Origin: Argyresthia goedartella
Lineage: Eukaryota; Arthropoda; Insecta; Lepidoptera; Argyresthiidae
Assembly (NCBI GenBank): GCA_949825045.1
Contig: OX463813.1
Coordinates: forward strand, 5,580,001 to 5,644,000
Length of the DNA stretch: 64,000 nt
Direction of reading: 5' to 3'
Positions 30,776-41,810 of the stretch are shown piece by piece. The number at the start of each line of letters is the position of its first letter. Within the stretch, counting starts at the first letter, position 1. Both the position numbers and the translations under genes were made by a program. A model generated the notes under the pieces. That model was not told the origin of the DNA, did not search any database, and worked only from the letters and a program-made list of their open reading frames with translations.

Positions 30776-31011
30776 GAACAGACTGTAGGCGTAACAGCCC
30801 TGTAATATAAACTAATGGTACATGATATGAGGCAAGACGCTCGCATCATTAGATCCGATCAGCGTCACCGATTGATTGATATCCCCTGCATATTGCGTCG
30901 TCGGCTAAACTGAGGGTTAGTCATTAATTTGACTAAACAATTGATGTTTTGACAGAAATAGCAACTAATTACTGTCACCCCAAATTATTATTTTGGGGAA
31001 ATATTAAACTG

Positions 31012-31250
31012 CACATCAAAAATACTGATTTGAACAGCAAATATCCCTTATATTTGCTGCGGTAGCTTAGGTGAAGGGTAAAGGGGGTCAAGCGAAGCCC
31101 CCTTTATCCATCGTGTTAGGTTCAACATGTAAGAACAACAAAACATACTTAAAACATACACTAAAGTACTCGCTAAATATTTAAAACATAAAAAGTGTTT
31201 TTGCTGATCATTTTGGCTGCGCAAATCAGTATTTTTGATGTGCGATTAAA
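31012..31250 (-). mobile_element. hairpin-core MITE, class IV ends
   Basis: The ends gcacatcaaaaatactgatt and aatcagtatttttgatgtgc are exact inverted copies. Between them the core lies on the minus strand (ttgttgttcttacatgttga, acctaacacgatggataaag, cccctttacccttcaccta, gctaccgcag). These ends share nothing obvious with those of classes I to III. Confidence 0.7.
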
Positions 31251-31439
31251 TACCAGCCATCATTTTGGTGAGTAAATTCTCGAGGCGCGATTGGCTGTTG
31301 TGCTTCTCCTACCATGCGAGAGGTCATATCATCAAGTTGTATGACGTCACATTATTTTTCCGCTAGAGGGGCAGGCAGAGACTAAAGACCTCCACGTGCC
31401 ACGATATTGGCATGCATCACTCGCTTCCTCTTCATACAA

Positions 31440-31565
31440 GCTCGCCGGTACTTACTACCGCAGTATTTTGCCCTGATATTTTCTGCAACTTTAGGTGATC
31501 ATTTACCCATTTTGGATAAGAAACAAATATTTTATTGATCATTACATTTGTTGCCCTTATTAATT
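31440..31565 (+). mobile_element. hairpin-core MITE, class I, right-end fragment
   Basis: It begins within the core (ctaccgcagtattttgccct) and runs through gcaactttaggtgatcattt to the right end. The hairpin and left half are absent. Confidence 0.6.
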
Positions 31566-31869
31566 GCCCGTTCACTTACAAATCTCTAATTCGGCCTTTG
31601 CAGGCAGCTCTCTAGCTGGGCAATAAAACGGACCCCCAAAACAAGACAGGGCCTCATTGACTCCGTATTCCGGTCACGTGGTCTATGCAGAATTGTTCCT
31701 GCATTTGTTTGAGATACGGAACCAAAAATTAGGGTCAAGCGGACTTTAACTGCGCAACCAGCCGGCGCTGATTCGGGAACAACGTTGTGTTAATTCTGAA
31801 GGGATGTTTCTATTTAGAATTGAATTTGGTGGATCGGTGTAATGTTTTATTGTGTTGACCAAAGCGTTA

Positions 31870-32005
31870 GCCATAATTATTGGACAAGTTACAATAAAAC
31901 CCCTCCATCAACCCGCACTGAGCCAGCGTGGTGGAGTATGGCTTAATCTTACTCGTATCTGGGTAAAGGCCTGTGCCCCTCGGTGGGGACATTAATGGAC
32001 TACTT
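31870..32005 (+). repeat. SINE family C, body fragment
   Basis: Body in plus orientation (cccctccatcaacccgcact, gagtatggcttaatcttact) ending at ggggacattaatggactact. The tRNA-like head is absent. Confidence 0.7.
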
Positions 32006-32095
32006 ATTATCTATTATTTAAGCACTTCCGGGACATTCTAACGGTGCTGGACGACATCGTGAGAAGACCTTCGTATTTCCAGAGCTGCGGCTAGA

Positions 32096-32335
32096 TAAAC
32101 ATAATAATAATAATGATAATACCTTGGACACTAATTTACACATATTGAATTAGCCCCAAACTAGGATTCCCTGTATCTTGGGTACTAGACAACGATACAC
32201 ATACTTATATAGATAAATATTATACTCAGATAGACAAACAACCATGACTAGGGTACAAACATCAGTTCCCATCAAACAAATATTTGCCCCCAGCGGGACT
32301 CGAACCCGGGACCCTTGGATTCGTAGGGTGCACTG
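32096..32335 (-). repeat. SINE family A, near full-length
   Basis: It has the (TAA)n tail, body and B box complement (gggactcgaacccgggaccc). The head is cut just before the A box. Confidence 0.8.
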
Positions 32336-32760
32336 TGCCTCTACTAAACCGTATTAGAAAGATGCTACATTTTATTTTGGCGTTTGCTTAACTAATTGCC
32401 AAATTATGTTAAAAGTAACATCTAAAAAAACATTTCCACTCCACTGCTCGGAAATGTGGCGAAAGATGGTCAGTAATGGGGCCGCAAAACAAAGAGTGTT
32501 TGAACAGGCCAGAAAAGACATTGTTGGTTTATTTGTTACGGTTCTGTCAGATGTCAACAGATGGCGCTGCATGCCGTCGCGTCGGCAAAAGTGTGCCTCA
32601 TCTGAGGGCGGACAACTCTAGGCGAAGTTTTAAACCTAATGTATAAAAAAACCGTATAATATATGTTATGTTCTCGCAGTAGTCATGAAAAGCACTATGT
32701 AATTAATGGTTGGGCCAAAAGTGGACTCTTCGGTCAAACTCACTTGTCCATTTATTACTC
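32336..32760. other. intron, nothing recognised
   Basis: The plus frame at 32406-32621 has no recognisable domain and I do not call it. Confidence 0.35.
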
Positions 32761-32767
32761 ACTTTAC

Positions 32768-32915
32768 GTTGGTTGGTTAAATCAGACACTTAACTAACTC
32801 TCTAGACCGTTAATTAAAGACCGACGTTTAACCAAGTCGCTAAAGTTCCATCAGGCAAGTGAGTGAACGAAACGTTTAAAGAGTTGTCTAAACGTTCCTA
32901 GGCAACAAGACAATA
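32768..32915 (+). mobile_element. class II hairpin-core MITE, left-end fragment
   Basis: ggttaaatcagacacttaac, gaccgacgtttaaccaagtc and gaacgaaacgtttaaagagt match the left arm of the 26544 element. The copy breaks before the core, at a short (TCTCA)n run (32920-32940). Confidence 0.65.
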
Positions 32916-32940
32916 TCCGTTCTCATCTCATCTCATCTCA

Positions 32941-33145
32941 TGTTTGACGACCTCTGTGGCGCAGCGGTTGTGGCTCTGCCTACCATGCGAGAGGACCCGG
33001 GTTCGATCCCCAGCTGGGGTAAAGAAAAAAAAAACCCAGGTCTTGGATGTTTATATGTGTGTGACGTCGCTGTTTCTGGTTCTCACGACACAGGGTATCC
33101 TAGTATGGGGCCAGAAGCAATGTATGTGCCTGTATGTAAAAGTAA
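32941..33145 (+). repeat. SINE family B, full-length
   Basis: A strong tRNA-like head (gacctctgtggcgcagcgg, B box gggttcgatccccagc) is followed by the body to gccagaagcaatgtatgtgc. The open frames overlapping it are SINE sequence, not genes. Confidence 0.85.
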
Positions 33146-33159
33146 AATGTTTTTTTTTC

Positions 33160-33250
33160 ATCAAAAAAATATTTGCCCCTCCGGGACCCGAACCTGGGAC
33201 CCTTGGCTTCGTAGGCAGGATTACTGCCGACTCGGCCATTCGGGTCTGTC
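33160..33250 (-). repeat. SINE family A head, joined to SINE B
   Basis: Inverted head (cccgaacctgggacccttgg, gactcggccattcgggt) directly follows the SINE B body after a T-run. The two SINEs are in opposite orientation. Confidence 0.7.
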
Positions 33251-33753
33251 CTTTTGTAGTAATACCCTAAATGTGTTTGCCTTTCATTCTAGAACCGTCA
33301 AACCTTTTCGAATTGGGACCGTATCCTCAATACAGGCGGCAGATGCCAGTGAAATGCTAAGCACGTTCAGGGTCCGACCTTGCCGCCTATTTGCGAACTA
33401 ATAGCTGATGTATGTGTTGTATATACGGCGGCAACGTGTTTTGTGATGCTAATGCTTTGTCCTAATTCCGCTGGATTCCCTTCGGCTATGCTGTCAATGG
33501 AATCTTTGATTCCTGAGGTATAGTTCACCATGTTATAAACAAAAAGAAACAAGTGCTATCTCTTCCTCCTCGATGCAAATGTTATTGTCGTCTATATACA
33601 TGAAGAAGCGAGGCTACAAAATTCTGACAGTCAAATGCACACATATTACACAACTCATGTCATGACAATTACCTAATGATAATTGTCATGACATTAATTG
33701 TCATCCATGTAAACTGTGTAATGTATGTGTAATGTAAACTATGTAATGTGTAA

Positions 33754-33827
33754 TGTCATCCATGTAAACTGTGACTTTTCAGTGGTATTAATACACCACT
33801 GAAAAGTCACAGTTTACATGGATGACA
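33754..33827. repeat. 33-bp perfect snap-back palindrome
   Basis: The left arm (33754-33786, starting tgtcatccatgtaaactgtg) is exactly the reverse complement of 33795-33827. The spacer is 8 nt. No element termini are visible. Confidence 0.85.
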
Positions 33828-34980
33828 TCATCTTGCCAGTTTTTTTATTTCGAATATAAACTACTGTGTTGATTTCCAATTTTCAAAAATGTGACCGTTT
33901 ATTTAATATAACAATTTTCTTCTTTAACTAAGTGGCATTATTGCGGGAATTTCGTGGGGGATTCAGTAAAAATTCAAGATGGCGTCTTCATGACGTCACT
34001 TCCGCTCGCCGCGATAAAGCAAGGCACGGCTTTAGGTGATTCTGAAGAACGTGCTTCACTTTTTTCTGACTTTCAATTCGGAGTTAGGGTTGCCACCTTT
34101 GGTTTTTCCGTCGAGTACCCTGTCGAAATTCTAGATCTTCATATCTCCATTACAATGCTAGCAATTACAGGGTATGTGCACAAAAGGTGCCCAGCCCCCC
34201 CGATTGGGAAAAGACATATTGCAAGAAGAAGATTTACTTAAATGGAGCGGAAACAATTGACAAATCAAGCAATCACATCGAAGTGCGCGTAGAATAACCG
34301 TTTAGGTAATTTAATGGTATTTCGGTTGATTTCGAAGATACAGAATAAGTACACAGGTACAGTGCATTTGCAGCTAGAGTTGAATTCGATCTTTGCAGCA
34401 GGCTTCGATAAATCATAATTATTTTCTGATTGTTGACATAATTTCCTCAGGTTTTTATGTCATTAAGACGCAATAATTCGTATTCTTCCAGCAATAATCG
34501 AAGCTTGCTCTAAAAATGCACTGTTCACATGGTATTTTCCGATATTAAATAAAAATACATTAAATAAAAAAACACAAAGTGAATCAGATGATATTCTGAA
34601 TCCCGCGACAACCCTACCCACAACGCGATATATTTTTCTCTGCAGCGATTAATGTTTTGCACGAAATTATATAATATTTTCCTCTTTCTTTCCTCGCGCT
34701 TAATTTTTTAATGGGTCTTTTTAAAATTGAGTTGCCAGTGCAATTAGACCGTTTTATTAGACCGTTTTCTGGGAAGTGTGGAATCCCGTGTATCCCTGTT
34801 ATGTAATGTTGCCAATGTCATGCCCATATTCGGCATTACATTGGCAACATCTTTAGAAATTTCGTGTTTCGTTTTATGAACAGTTAATACGGTTAGCTAA
34901 AGTCAATACTGTCATATATTTCACAAAAGTTCGATCCAGCAGTTAGCGAATTTCGGGCTTACCACCACATTTAGTGATTC
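33828..34980. other. intron, nothing recognised
   Basis: The plus frame at 33954-34241 lacks any recognisable domain. A short inverted pair (aatgttgccaatgt... and ...acattggcaacat) occurs at 34808-34850. Confidence 0.35.
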
Positions 34981-34984
34981 ATCT

Positions 34985-35440
34985 TTAGGGTTCCGTACCC
35001 GAAGGGTGCCAAACGGGACCCTATTCTAAGTCTCCGCTGCCCGTCCGTCCGTCCGTCCGTCACCGGGCTCTATCGGATCAACCGAAACAGGTAGAGAACT
35101 GTAATTTTCACAGAATGTGCATTTCTGTTGCCGCAACAGCAACAAATAATGAACTACACGCAATTCTGAAAATTAAAGGACTCCCAATACAAGCGACTGT
35201 TTTTTAAATCCCTGCCCCTTCAAAATACCTGATAACATCATGATCCAATATCACCATAAATTTCGCTTCTCTTAATAACTTTGAGATGGCTCAGTCGGTT
35301 TCGTATCGATTTCGCAATCTTGAAGTTCCGGGTTCGATTCCCAGAGAACAATTTTTTTTTGTTTTTTTTTTACGATTTAGTGTTTTTTTTTTGTACGATT
35401 GAACGGAACCCTTTGTGTGCGAGTCCGACCGATTTTTATT
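34985..35440 (+). repeat. GGGTTCCGT-family copy with an inserted tRNA-like head
   Basis: It begins ttagggttccgtacccgaag, with (CCGT)n at 35042-35062. At 35285-35355 a tRNA-like segment (gatggctcagtcggtttcg, ccgggttcgattcccag) intervenes. The 3' end (acggaaccctttgtgtgcga) closes it. Confidence 0.65.
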
Positions 35441-35859
35441 TATACCTCATAGATATACCTACAGATAAGATTTTCAGCTTCACTGTGCTTATACAGTTCC
35501 AAGTCACGTATCTCACGAAATTCGCCGACGTGAACATCATATTTCCGAGGCTATTCCAAACTGTCTTCAAGACAGGAGGAGCTTATGGCTTTCGGTTAGA
35601 GGCCAGAATTGAAGGCCCGCCTACATTTGACGGTGCATATGATTTCGCGACATTTTTCGAAATGTAGTTAAGCGGTGAAAACGTTGCGACTGGACCGATT
35701 TAGATATAATATAATAATTCAAGTTCTAGCCCTATTTCTTCCCCCCGGTCGTGATGCGAATGAAGTCTATGTACATGAAAAGGCCTCATCAAAACATTTG
35801 CTGCATGGAACCAAAAACCAAACGTTTTTTTGTATTTGTTGATTTTTTCAAAAAGTACG

Positions 35860-36015
35860 AATTCTATTTTAGTAAAATTTGTATCGGACTACCTCTGAAG
35901 TATGACCTTCGAATCAAAACAAGAATCATCAAAATCGGTACATAATTGACGGAGTAATCGCGTAACAAACACAAAAACAGACAAATCGTGAAACTCCTCC
36001 TTTTTGAAATCGATT
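35860..36015 (+). repeat. dispersed repeat (cctctgaagtatg family)
   Basis: It shares ctacctctgaagtatgacct and taattgacggagtaatcgcg with 27170-27310 and, inverted, with 37430-37640. Confidence 0.5.
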
Positions 36016-36019
36016 GAAA

Positions 36020-36145
36020 ATAAATAAATGGAGCCTATTAACGTCCCCACCGAAGGGCACAGGCCTTTACCCGGATTCCAATAAGATTAAGCCACACTCC
36101 ACCACGCTGGCGCAGTGCGGGTTGATGGAGGGGTTTTACGACCAC
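36020..36145 (-). repeat. SINE family C, body fragment
   Basis: Minus-orientation body (agcctattaacgtccccacc, ttaagccacactccaccacg). The head is missing. Confidence 0.65.
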
Positions 36146-36229
36146 CAGTTAGATATAAAACATAAATATTTGCAGGCACAGGTGGGCCTTTCCCACCCCA
36201 AAAAGGAAAAGTTGTGACGCTAAAATTGC

Positions 36230-36312
36230 TGATTTTAGGGTTCCGTACCCGAAGGGTGCCAAACGGGACCTATTACTAAGCCTCCACTTCGTCCGTCCAT
36301 CCGTCTGTTGGA
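36230..36312 (+). repeat. GGGTTCCGT-family 5' end
   Basis: ttagggttccgtacccgaag, then gcctccacttcgtccgtcc, then it breaks into reverse-transcriptase remnant. Confidence 0.6.
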
Positions 36313-36314
36313 CA

Positions 36315-36650
36315 TTAGGTGACTGAGGACCTGAGGGATGACATAGTCATAGAGTGGGAACTTTGGCTGCTCGGGCGTATATGTTGGCTCGTAGGATTGC
36401 ACATTGTAAAAAGCCAGTAAAAAACCTCAAGGCACACTGTAAATCGATCTACGCGTGCAGCTGATGGGTCAACTATACCCAAAAGACCCTCAACGCCCTG
36501 CTCGTCCATTATAACCATGCTTTTAGGATGCTGCTGGGGCTGCCATGCATCGGGCATATTTGTTGAGGCACGTACTGATAGATTCCAACTGTCCGTCAGT
36601 GAGCTGCATCTCATAAGTCAGAAGAGGTCAAACGCAAACTCAAATTCATA
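36315..36650 (+). pseudogene. non-LTR reverse transcriptase remnant
   Basis: Broken plus-strand frames give an IRLTEDLRDDIVIEWELW-like start, then a QLYPKDPQRP / NALLVHYNHAFRMLLGLP-like stretch, and finally RVDSFQLTVS-like sequence. The order (Y-QK-x-x-ALR-V-YN-AFR-LLGLPR...SGMFAEA-VD-F) is that of insect non-LTR elements just downstream of the RT domain. Several frameshifts; inactive. Confidence 0.5.
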
Positions 36651-36839
36651 TTAAGTTTATTGCTTCCTAAGGTAGAAAGATGAAAATTACACATTATATG
36701 CATTTCTGTTACTTACGAGATTTTATAAAGAAAGGTTCTATACAGGCGAATTACCAAACTAGCATCATTTAAATATCGTCGCAAATTCCCGGCACCCATC
36801 AGCTTCTCGCTGGCGCAATTACTTCGACGTCGGTTCAGC

Positions 36840-37115
36840 AATCTATAGGGTATCAAAGTTCGGACATATATATTTTTTGTTTTCCTTTTTTTGTTTTGTT
36901 TTTTGCTTAAGTTTTCTTGTACGGAACCCTTCATGTCCGAGTCCAACTCGCACTTGACGGATGTTTATTTATAAATATTATTGTACACAAATAAGTACAC
37001 TGTTCCCACACTAGGATAACATATGATGAAACCAGCATTAAAGTCTCAAACATAAAAATCCAAAACAAGCGGTTATTGTTTCTTCCTCGAATCCGGGACC
37101 TCTCGCTTCAGCATC
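36840..37115. repeat. GGGTTCCGT 3' end followed by SINE B (minus)
   Basis: acggaacccttcatgtccga and actcgcacttgacggatg close a GGGTTCCGT copy at about 36957. A diverged minus-strand SINE B (ttcccacactaggataacat, cgaatccgggacctctcgct) fills 36985-37110. Confidence 0.5.
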
Positions 37116-37429
37116 ACACCTTTTTCTATACGGAGTAGCAGTGGCACAGCTGTTCCCACGTTCCTATGGCACCATGTATACTAAATACTTATATAATACT
37201 AGCACTAAGAGTCATTGGCATATGCAAATTGCATCCTACCTGCATCTACAGTTACAAATGACATAGCGCATCAACCTCGTACTACAGCTAGGTAACGACA
37301 ATTTTCCGTGGCTGTGTTGAAGTGCAGATGACGCTAAAACCTGTTAAGAGATATCTAAACTGCGGTGTAATATGCCTGCGTAACCTATTCTGTTCCGTTT
37401 TGACAGGAGTGGAGTCAGTGTTATCAAAT

Positions 37430-37640
37430 ATGGGGGGAAATTTTCAACCGACTTATTTTTTTTTGTTTGCTTGTTTGTTACGCGATTATTCCGTCAATTA
37501 TGACTCGATTGTGATGATCCTTTTTTCGATTGGTAGGCCATACTTCAGAGGTGGTGCCATATAAATTTTGTCAAAATTGAAGGAGCGCTTTTTGAAAAAA
37601 TCAACATAAACTAAAAATATATACACAGATGACGTTTTGG
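37430..37640 (-). repeat. dispersed repeat (cctctgaagtatg family), inverted
   Basis: ttacgcgattattccgtcaa and ggccatacttcagaggtgg match the reverse complement of 35860-36010. Confidence 0.5.
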
Positions 37641-37849
37641 TTTGTGGTTTGTGCAGCGAAAGTTTTGATGAGGACTTATCATATTCATAGAGACTAGGAA
37701 GAAAGAAATGGGGCTTAACTTGAAGTCGGTTTTTTTAGTTTTTAACTTGGTGTTGAATTGAATACGATTTTACATATATTTTTTGAGGAAACCTACGAGA
37801 AGTCCTTGTTCAAATCCAACCAAAAGGGAGAAAAAAACCAACACTAGGG

Positions 37850-37945
37850 CATTGGTTGTTCATTGTGATGTCACTGTATCTAGTTTCCACTCCACAGCGT
37901 ATCTTAGTGTGGGACCAGAAGCAATATACATATAGGAATACGCAT
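37850..37945 (+). repeat. SINE family B, headless fragment
   Basis: Body motifs tgatgtcactgtatctagtt and gtgggaccagaagcaatata are present. Confidence 0.5.
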
Positions 37946-38119
37946 CTATTCGGCACTTCTCGGTTTTAGTCGCTGAAAGTTATCCAGATGTCCTGGAAAC
38001 TTGAAATTTGGCTCAGAGGTGTATCATGAAGAGTTATTACGGGAAAAATCTGAAAACAGTTTGCCCACGTTTAGCCGGTAACTGTTAACGGTAGCCGTTG
38101 TGGGGTGACATCTAACTAT

Positions 38120-38310
38120 ATCATCATCATATTATAAATATGTGAAAGTAGCGATGTTTGGTTGTTTGTGTGTTTGTGCCTCAATAACGCTGAAACGGCT
38201 GAACGGACTTGAATGAAATTTAATACTCAGATATTTTATGAGCTAGATTAACATATAAAATACTTTTTGTCCGACTGCACCAGAAGGAGGGTAACGTTAT
38301 CTCGGTAAAT
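38120..38310 (+). mobile_element. Helitron-like terminal fragment
   Basis: atattataaatatgtgaaag, then ttggttgtttgtgtgtttgt, aacgctgaaacggctgaacg and a tagattaacatataaaatac block follow the layout of common lepidopteran non-autonomous Helitron ends (TATAAA..., TTTGTTTG..., AACGG-TG-ACGGAT). No CTRR hairpin end could be located, so this is tentative. Confidence 0.4.
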
Positions 38311-38774
38311 GAATTCCTAGGAACACGCAAACGAAGTCGACGACGAATCCAGGATAGCACATAGCAGCCTTTAATGGTAGAGGCCTACCCCTTCCGATAA
38401 AAAGGCGCGAGCATATGAATGTATGTATCTGTCTGACCCCATCCTGCGTACGTCCACTTGCGTTGATGACAGCAAAAACGTCAATTTCGACGGCGCGTGC
38501 GTCGTACAAAAAGCGACATGTAGCTGTATGCCATGATTGTCTGTTTTGCTATCAGTGAGCTTCCGCAAAATGGACTTTTTGCAACACAAGTGGGATTTCA
38601 TACGAATTAGTCAAATTAAGCTCACTTTTCACTCTGGGATATAATATACAGCTTGTGGTTTTGTAAAAGCACGCACGACTAGGGGTGGTTATCTACACGA
38701 CACTGTGCAATTTTATTAATTTTATCCGTAAAAAATATCTAAAAATCACTCTATCCCTTGCTACTGCGCTCCCA

Positions 38775-39006
38775 ATATAATAATAATAATAATACCTTAG
38801 ACATTATTTACACACATTGATCTAGCCCCAAACTAGGATTCCCTATACACATACTTATATAGATAAATATTATACTTAGATAGATAAACAACCATGACTA
38901 GGGTACAAATATCCGTTCTCATCAAACAAATATTTGCCCCTACTGGAACTCGAACTCGGGACCTTTGGCTTCGTAGGCAGGGTCACTGCGACTTGGCCAT
39001 TCAGGA
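38775..39006 (-). repeat. SINE family A, near full-length
   Basis: It has a (TAA)n tail, a body lacking a short internal part (the cttgggtactagacaacg block is missing), and a head with B box complement ggaactcgaactcgggacc. Confidence 0.8.
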
Positions 39007-39101
39007 TTTCGTCGGGTACTCTTCGTGGACCCGCCGGGCGTGTCCGCATGTTGTGATTATTTCAGTATAAATGGACTCGAAATTATGCAAGGATTTTTAG
39101 T

Positions 39102-39102
<1 letters not shown>

Positions 39103-39133
<31 letters not shown>

Positions 39134-39271
39134 CTTGGACACCTTTTACACACATTGATCTAGCCCCAAACTAGGATTCCCTGTATCTTGGGTACTAGAC
39201 AACGATATATATACTTATATAGAGAAATATTATACTTAGATAGATAAACAACCATGACTAGGGTACAAACG
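39103..39271 (-). repeat. SINE family A, headless
   Basis: A long (TAA)n tail and body end at gactagggtacaaac, where the host element resumes. Confidence 0.8.
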
Positions 39272-39481
39272 GTATAGGCGATAAGTATTAACTATGGTCC
39301 CTGAGTCGGGGGTAAATTTACAAAACGATACCCTATTCATACCATAGTGAGATCGCAGTTTGTTATTTTGCTAACATATCATAAAGCTAGTGGCCCTTTG
39401 GGCAGTAGACCTCGCTAACAAGGGGAACTGTGAACCAGTTTATAGGTAAGTATTTTAGATTCAATCAAAATCAAATAGTAA

Positions 39482-39586
39482 AAGCGTCATAGGGTCTAAA
39501 GACCCTATGACGCTTGTGACCCTATGACCCTGCCGTCCATCCATAGTCGTACGATTAAAATCGTACGACTATGGATGGACGGCAGG
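39482..39586. repeat. two adjacent perfect snap-back palindromes
   Basis: The first has 15-bp arms (39482-39496 and 39501-39515) with a 4-nt spacer. The second has 28-bp arms (39529-39556 and 39559-39586) with a 2-nt spacer. Both are perfect. Neither resembles a known element end. Confidence 0.9.
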
Positions 39587-39984
39587 AAATTGCAGAATCA
39601 ATTCCACGAGGTACTAGTAGACGATACAATACGGTATTTGACTGCTAGTCAAAATTTATACTTTTTAGGAACTGTCAAACGGTAATTTTGTTCACGAGTT
39701 CTATGAAATACTAGCATGTGACGTCATAGTCAAATGCTGTCTTTTTAACACAAAATTGAGTTCGTAAAATACAACTGCTGTAAATATACAATTCTGATAT
39801 TGTCAACCGTTTTTGTTGAAACAGGTTCAGCTTGAGACACGTATCTAGATTTATGGGACTACCTTGTCAAATACCGTATTATTACAGTATAGTGTCAAAT
39901 TAAATTAAATTCAAATGTACGCGGGGACAATACTATTGGTCTATTTAAAATTGTACTGTAACAAATTTATCGAATCTCAATAAT

Positions 39985-40205
39985 TACGTTAAGGAGATAC
40001 GAAAATAAAAAGTTTTTTTTTAATTCATTTACTCCACTATAAAGTCATCTACAGATTTGATGATTTGAGTTCACGTTTATTAAGTTATTGCTTTAGATTC
40101 TCACTGAAAGTAAACGCGATTGGATTAAATTTTCTCGATATAATTTAATTACGAAAAGATCTTGTTGTTTTACTTTTTGCTGTAATTCTGAAATCCTAAC
40201 TAATT
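39985..40205 (+). repeat. dispersed repeat related to 648-1113
   Basis: catttactccactataaagt, ctacagatttgatgatttga and ctgaaatcctaactaa match the duplicated repeat at 648-1113. A further inverted relative lies at 54280-54560. Confidence 0.55.
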
Positions 40206-41500
40206 TCATTGCAAAATTGCATTAAAAATGTGGATTTTATGTATTCGTAAACTCTCCTTGAAAATCATTTTAATTAAATATTTTTTTATACAAAATAGTC
40301 AAAAAAATAAATTAAACAATTTCTATGTGCTTTGGCGCTACGTTTTTTTAGTTCGAGTAGAACGCATCGATTGCGCTCTCTTTTCTTTCTTAAGTGGAAG
40401 AAATTAACGATGTCACTTTCGTATACATTCGTATTCCTTTTATACATAATTTTTCGTATCACCATAAGGTTTATAAGGTTTATTTATCTGACAGTCACAG
40501 CATTTACAAATAATTTACACAGTTTAAAATTAAAATAAAAATAAGGCCAATTACGGCTGTTTATTTTGTTACACTAAACTTATAATAATGTTAGTTGACA
40601 CTACTTAAAATACTTAGTTAAAGGTATTTATTAAAAATAACTATAACTAACCATAAGTCTTATCTGCTTGTTTAGTGCTTTTTAGTGTACCGCAGACGGG
40701 TTTTAACGTTTTTTTAATTACCCCAGTCATATAAATTAAGTAAGACTGCTTTAAGTGCCTATTCTTCAATGTCCAGATAAATCCTATATGACAGATAAAT
40801 CATACATTTGTGCTTATAGGGTTTATCCGGAAGGTGCGATACATGCTAGAAGTCTCAAAAATTCAATTTTTTTATTTTTTGTGTTGAAAAAATGGAATTA
40901 CCCATGCCCAGGAACCAAACCTCCCTGCTGTGTCCGGGTCCCCACATATTGAGCGGGCATCAGCTCGTGTGGTATACGGGCTAAAAACATCACCTTGTAT
41001 ATTACAGTTATCTATATTTGATTTTACTGTTAGCCATGGCCTTCTCTATGAGCGCATCATCAAAGACTTGCCCGACATCTAGGTTTGCCACAACGCACTA
41101 TAGTTCGTTGTGGCAAACTATAGTTTGCAATTAATTTGCGCGTCGCGTCCCTCGGACTCGTTACTTTAATGAGCAGTACGTGCCCAGTGGTCGACGACCC
41201 TAGCGGTAGGGGTGCCGGCGCTTACAAGAAGGGTTTTTCACAATAATTAGTTTTGTTGGTAAATCGTTGTTGTTGGTGAATTTGCAGACATTGGACACTA
41301 AGGTCTTAGAGCAAAAATACTAACTTATGGGACGCACGCACTTCTATGGGATTTGACGGTTTGAGGTTAAACTATGTTTAATATTTTTTGTAGAAGCACT
41401 TTAAGGATGGCGCTTTAGTTGTATTTGAACTATATTAAGTGGGTGTCTAAAGTTTGGTGCAAAAGGGGGCCTAAGTAGTGCAAATATTAAAGTTTAAAAA
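40206..41500. other. intron, one short palindrome, otherwise nothing recognised
   Basis: AT-rich intron. A 13-bp inverted pair (gtttgccacaacg and cgttgtggcaaac) lies at about 41088-41128. Frames at 40332-40538 and 40755-40952 have no recognisable domain. Confidence 0.4.
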
Positions 41501-41504
41501 AATA

Positions 41505-41720
41505 ATGTAGCACATTAATGTCCCCGCCGAGAGGCACAGGTCCCCTATTCTGGCACAATATCACCGCTCGATGAAATCGCGGTGATCCCCATACAAAATC
41601 AGTCGATTTACGGTGTCGATATCCGTATATCGAATGCGTGAGAATCACCCCCGGGTGTTTGCACGGATACTAGTAAGATTGAGCCATCCTTCACCGCGCT
41701 GGCTCAGTGCGGGTTAATGG
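41505..41720 (-). repeat. SINE family C body with an internal insertion
   Basis: The body starts gtagcacattaatgtccccg and resumes at ttgagccatccttcaccgcg (41678). About 130 bp of unrelated sequence, with an atcgcggtgat palindrome, interrupts it. Confidence 0.55.
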
Positions 41721-41724
41721 AGAA

Positions 41725-41806
41725 TAACAACTTAATGACTATACGGCCCCTCACTAGGATATCCAGTACCATGGGACCCAGAAACAGCGACTCCACACAT
41801 ACAGGT
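41725..41806 (-). repeat. SINE family B fragment
   Basis: ggcccctcactaggatatcc and gacccagaaacagcgactcc are the inverted family body. Confidence 0.5.
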
Positions 41807-41810
41807 GTTG

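Larger units (their letters stand above)
38659..39325. mobile_element. TTTTGTAAAG inverted-repeat element hosting two SINEs
   Basis: The left end ttttgtaaaagcacgcacga and right end gagtcgggggtaaatttaca are inverted relatives of the ends at 41811 and 42683. Two minus-strand SINE A copies (38775-39006, 39103-39271) inserted inside. Between them is a single diverged unit (cccgccgggcgtgtccgcat) homologous to the 41-bp minisatellite of the other copy. Confidence 0.6.

Noticed and set aside
32940..33401. Open frames of 108 and 153 codons on the plus strand
   Set aside because: They read through a SINE family B copy and an inverted SINE A head; the peptides match other SINE copies, not a protein.
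33954..34241. 95-codon plus-strand frame
   Set aside because: No recognisable motif, ordinary intron composition and no splice or initiation context that supports it.
35281..35667. 128-codon plus-strand frame
   Set aside because: The first half is a tRNA-like SINE head and T-runs and the second half crosses the end of the GGGTTCCGT repeat, so it is repeat sequence.
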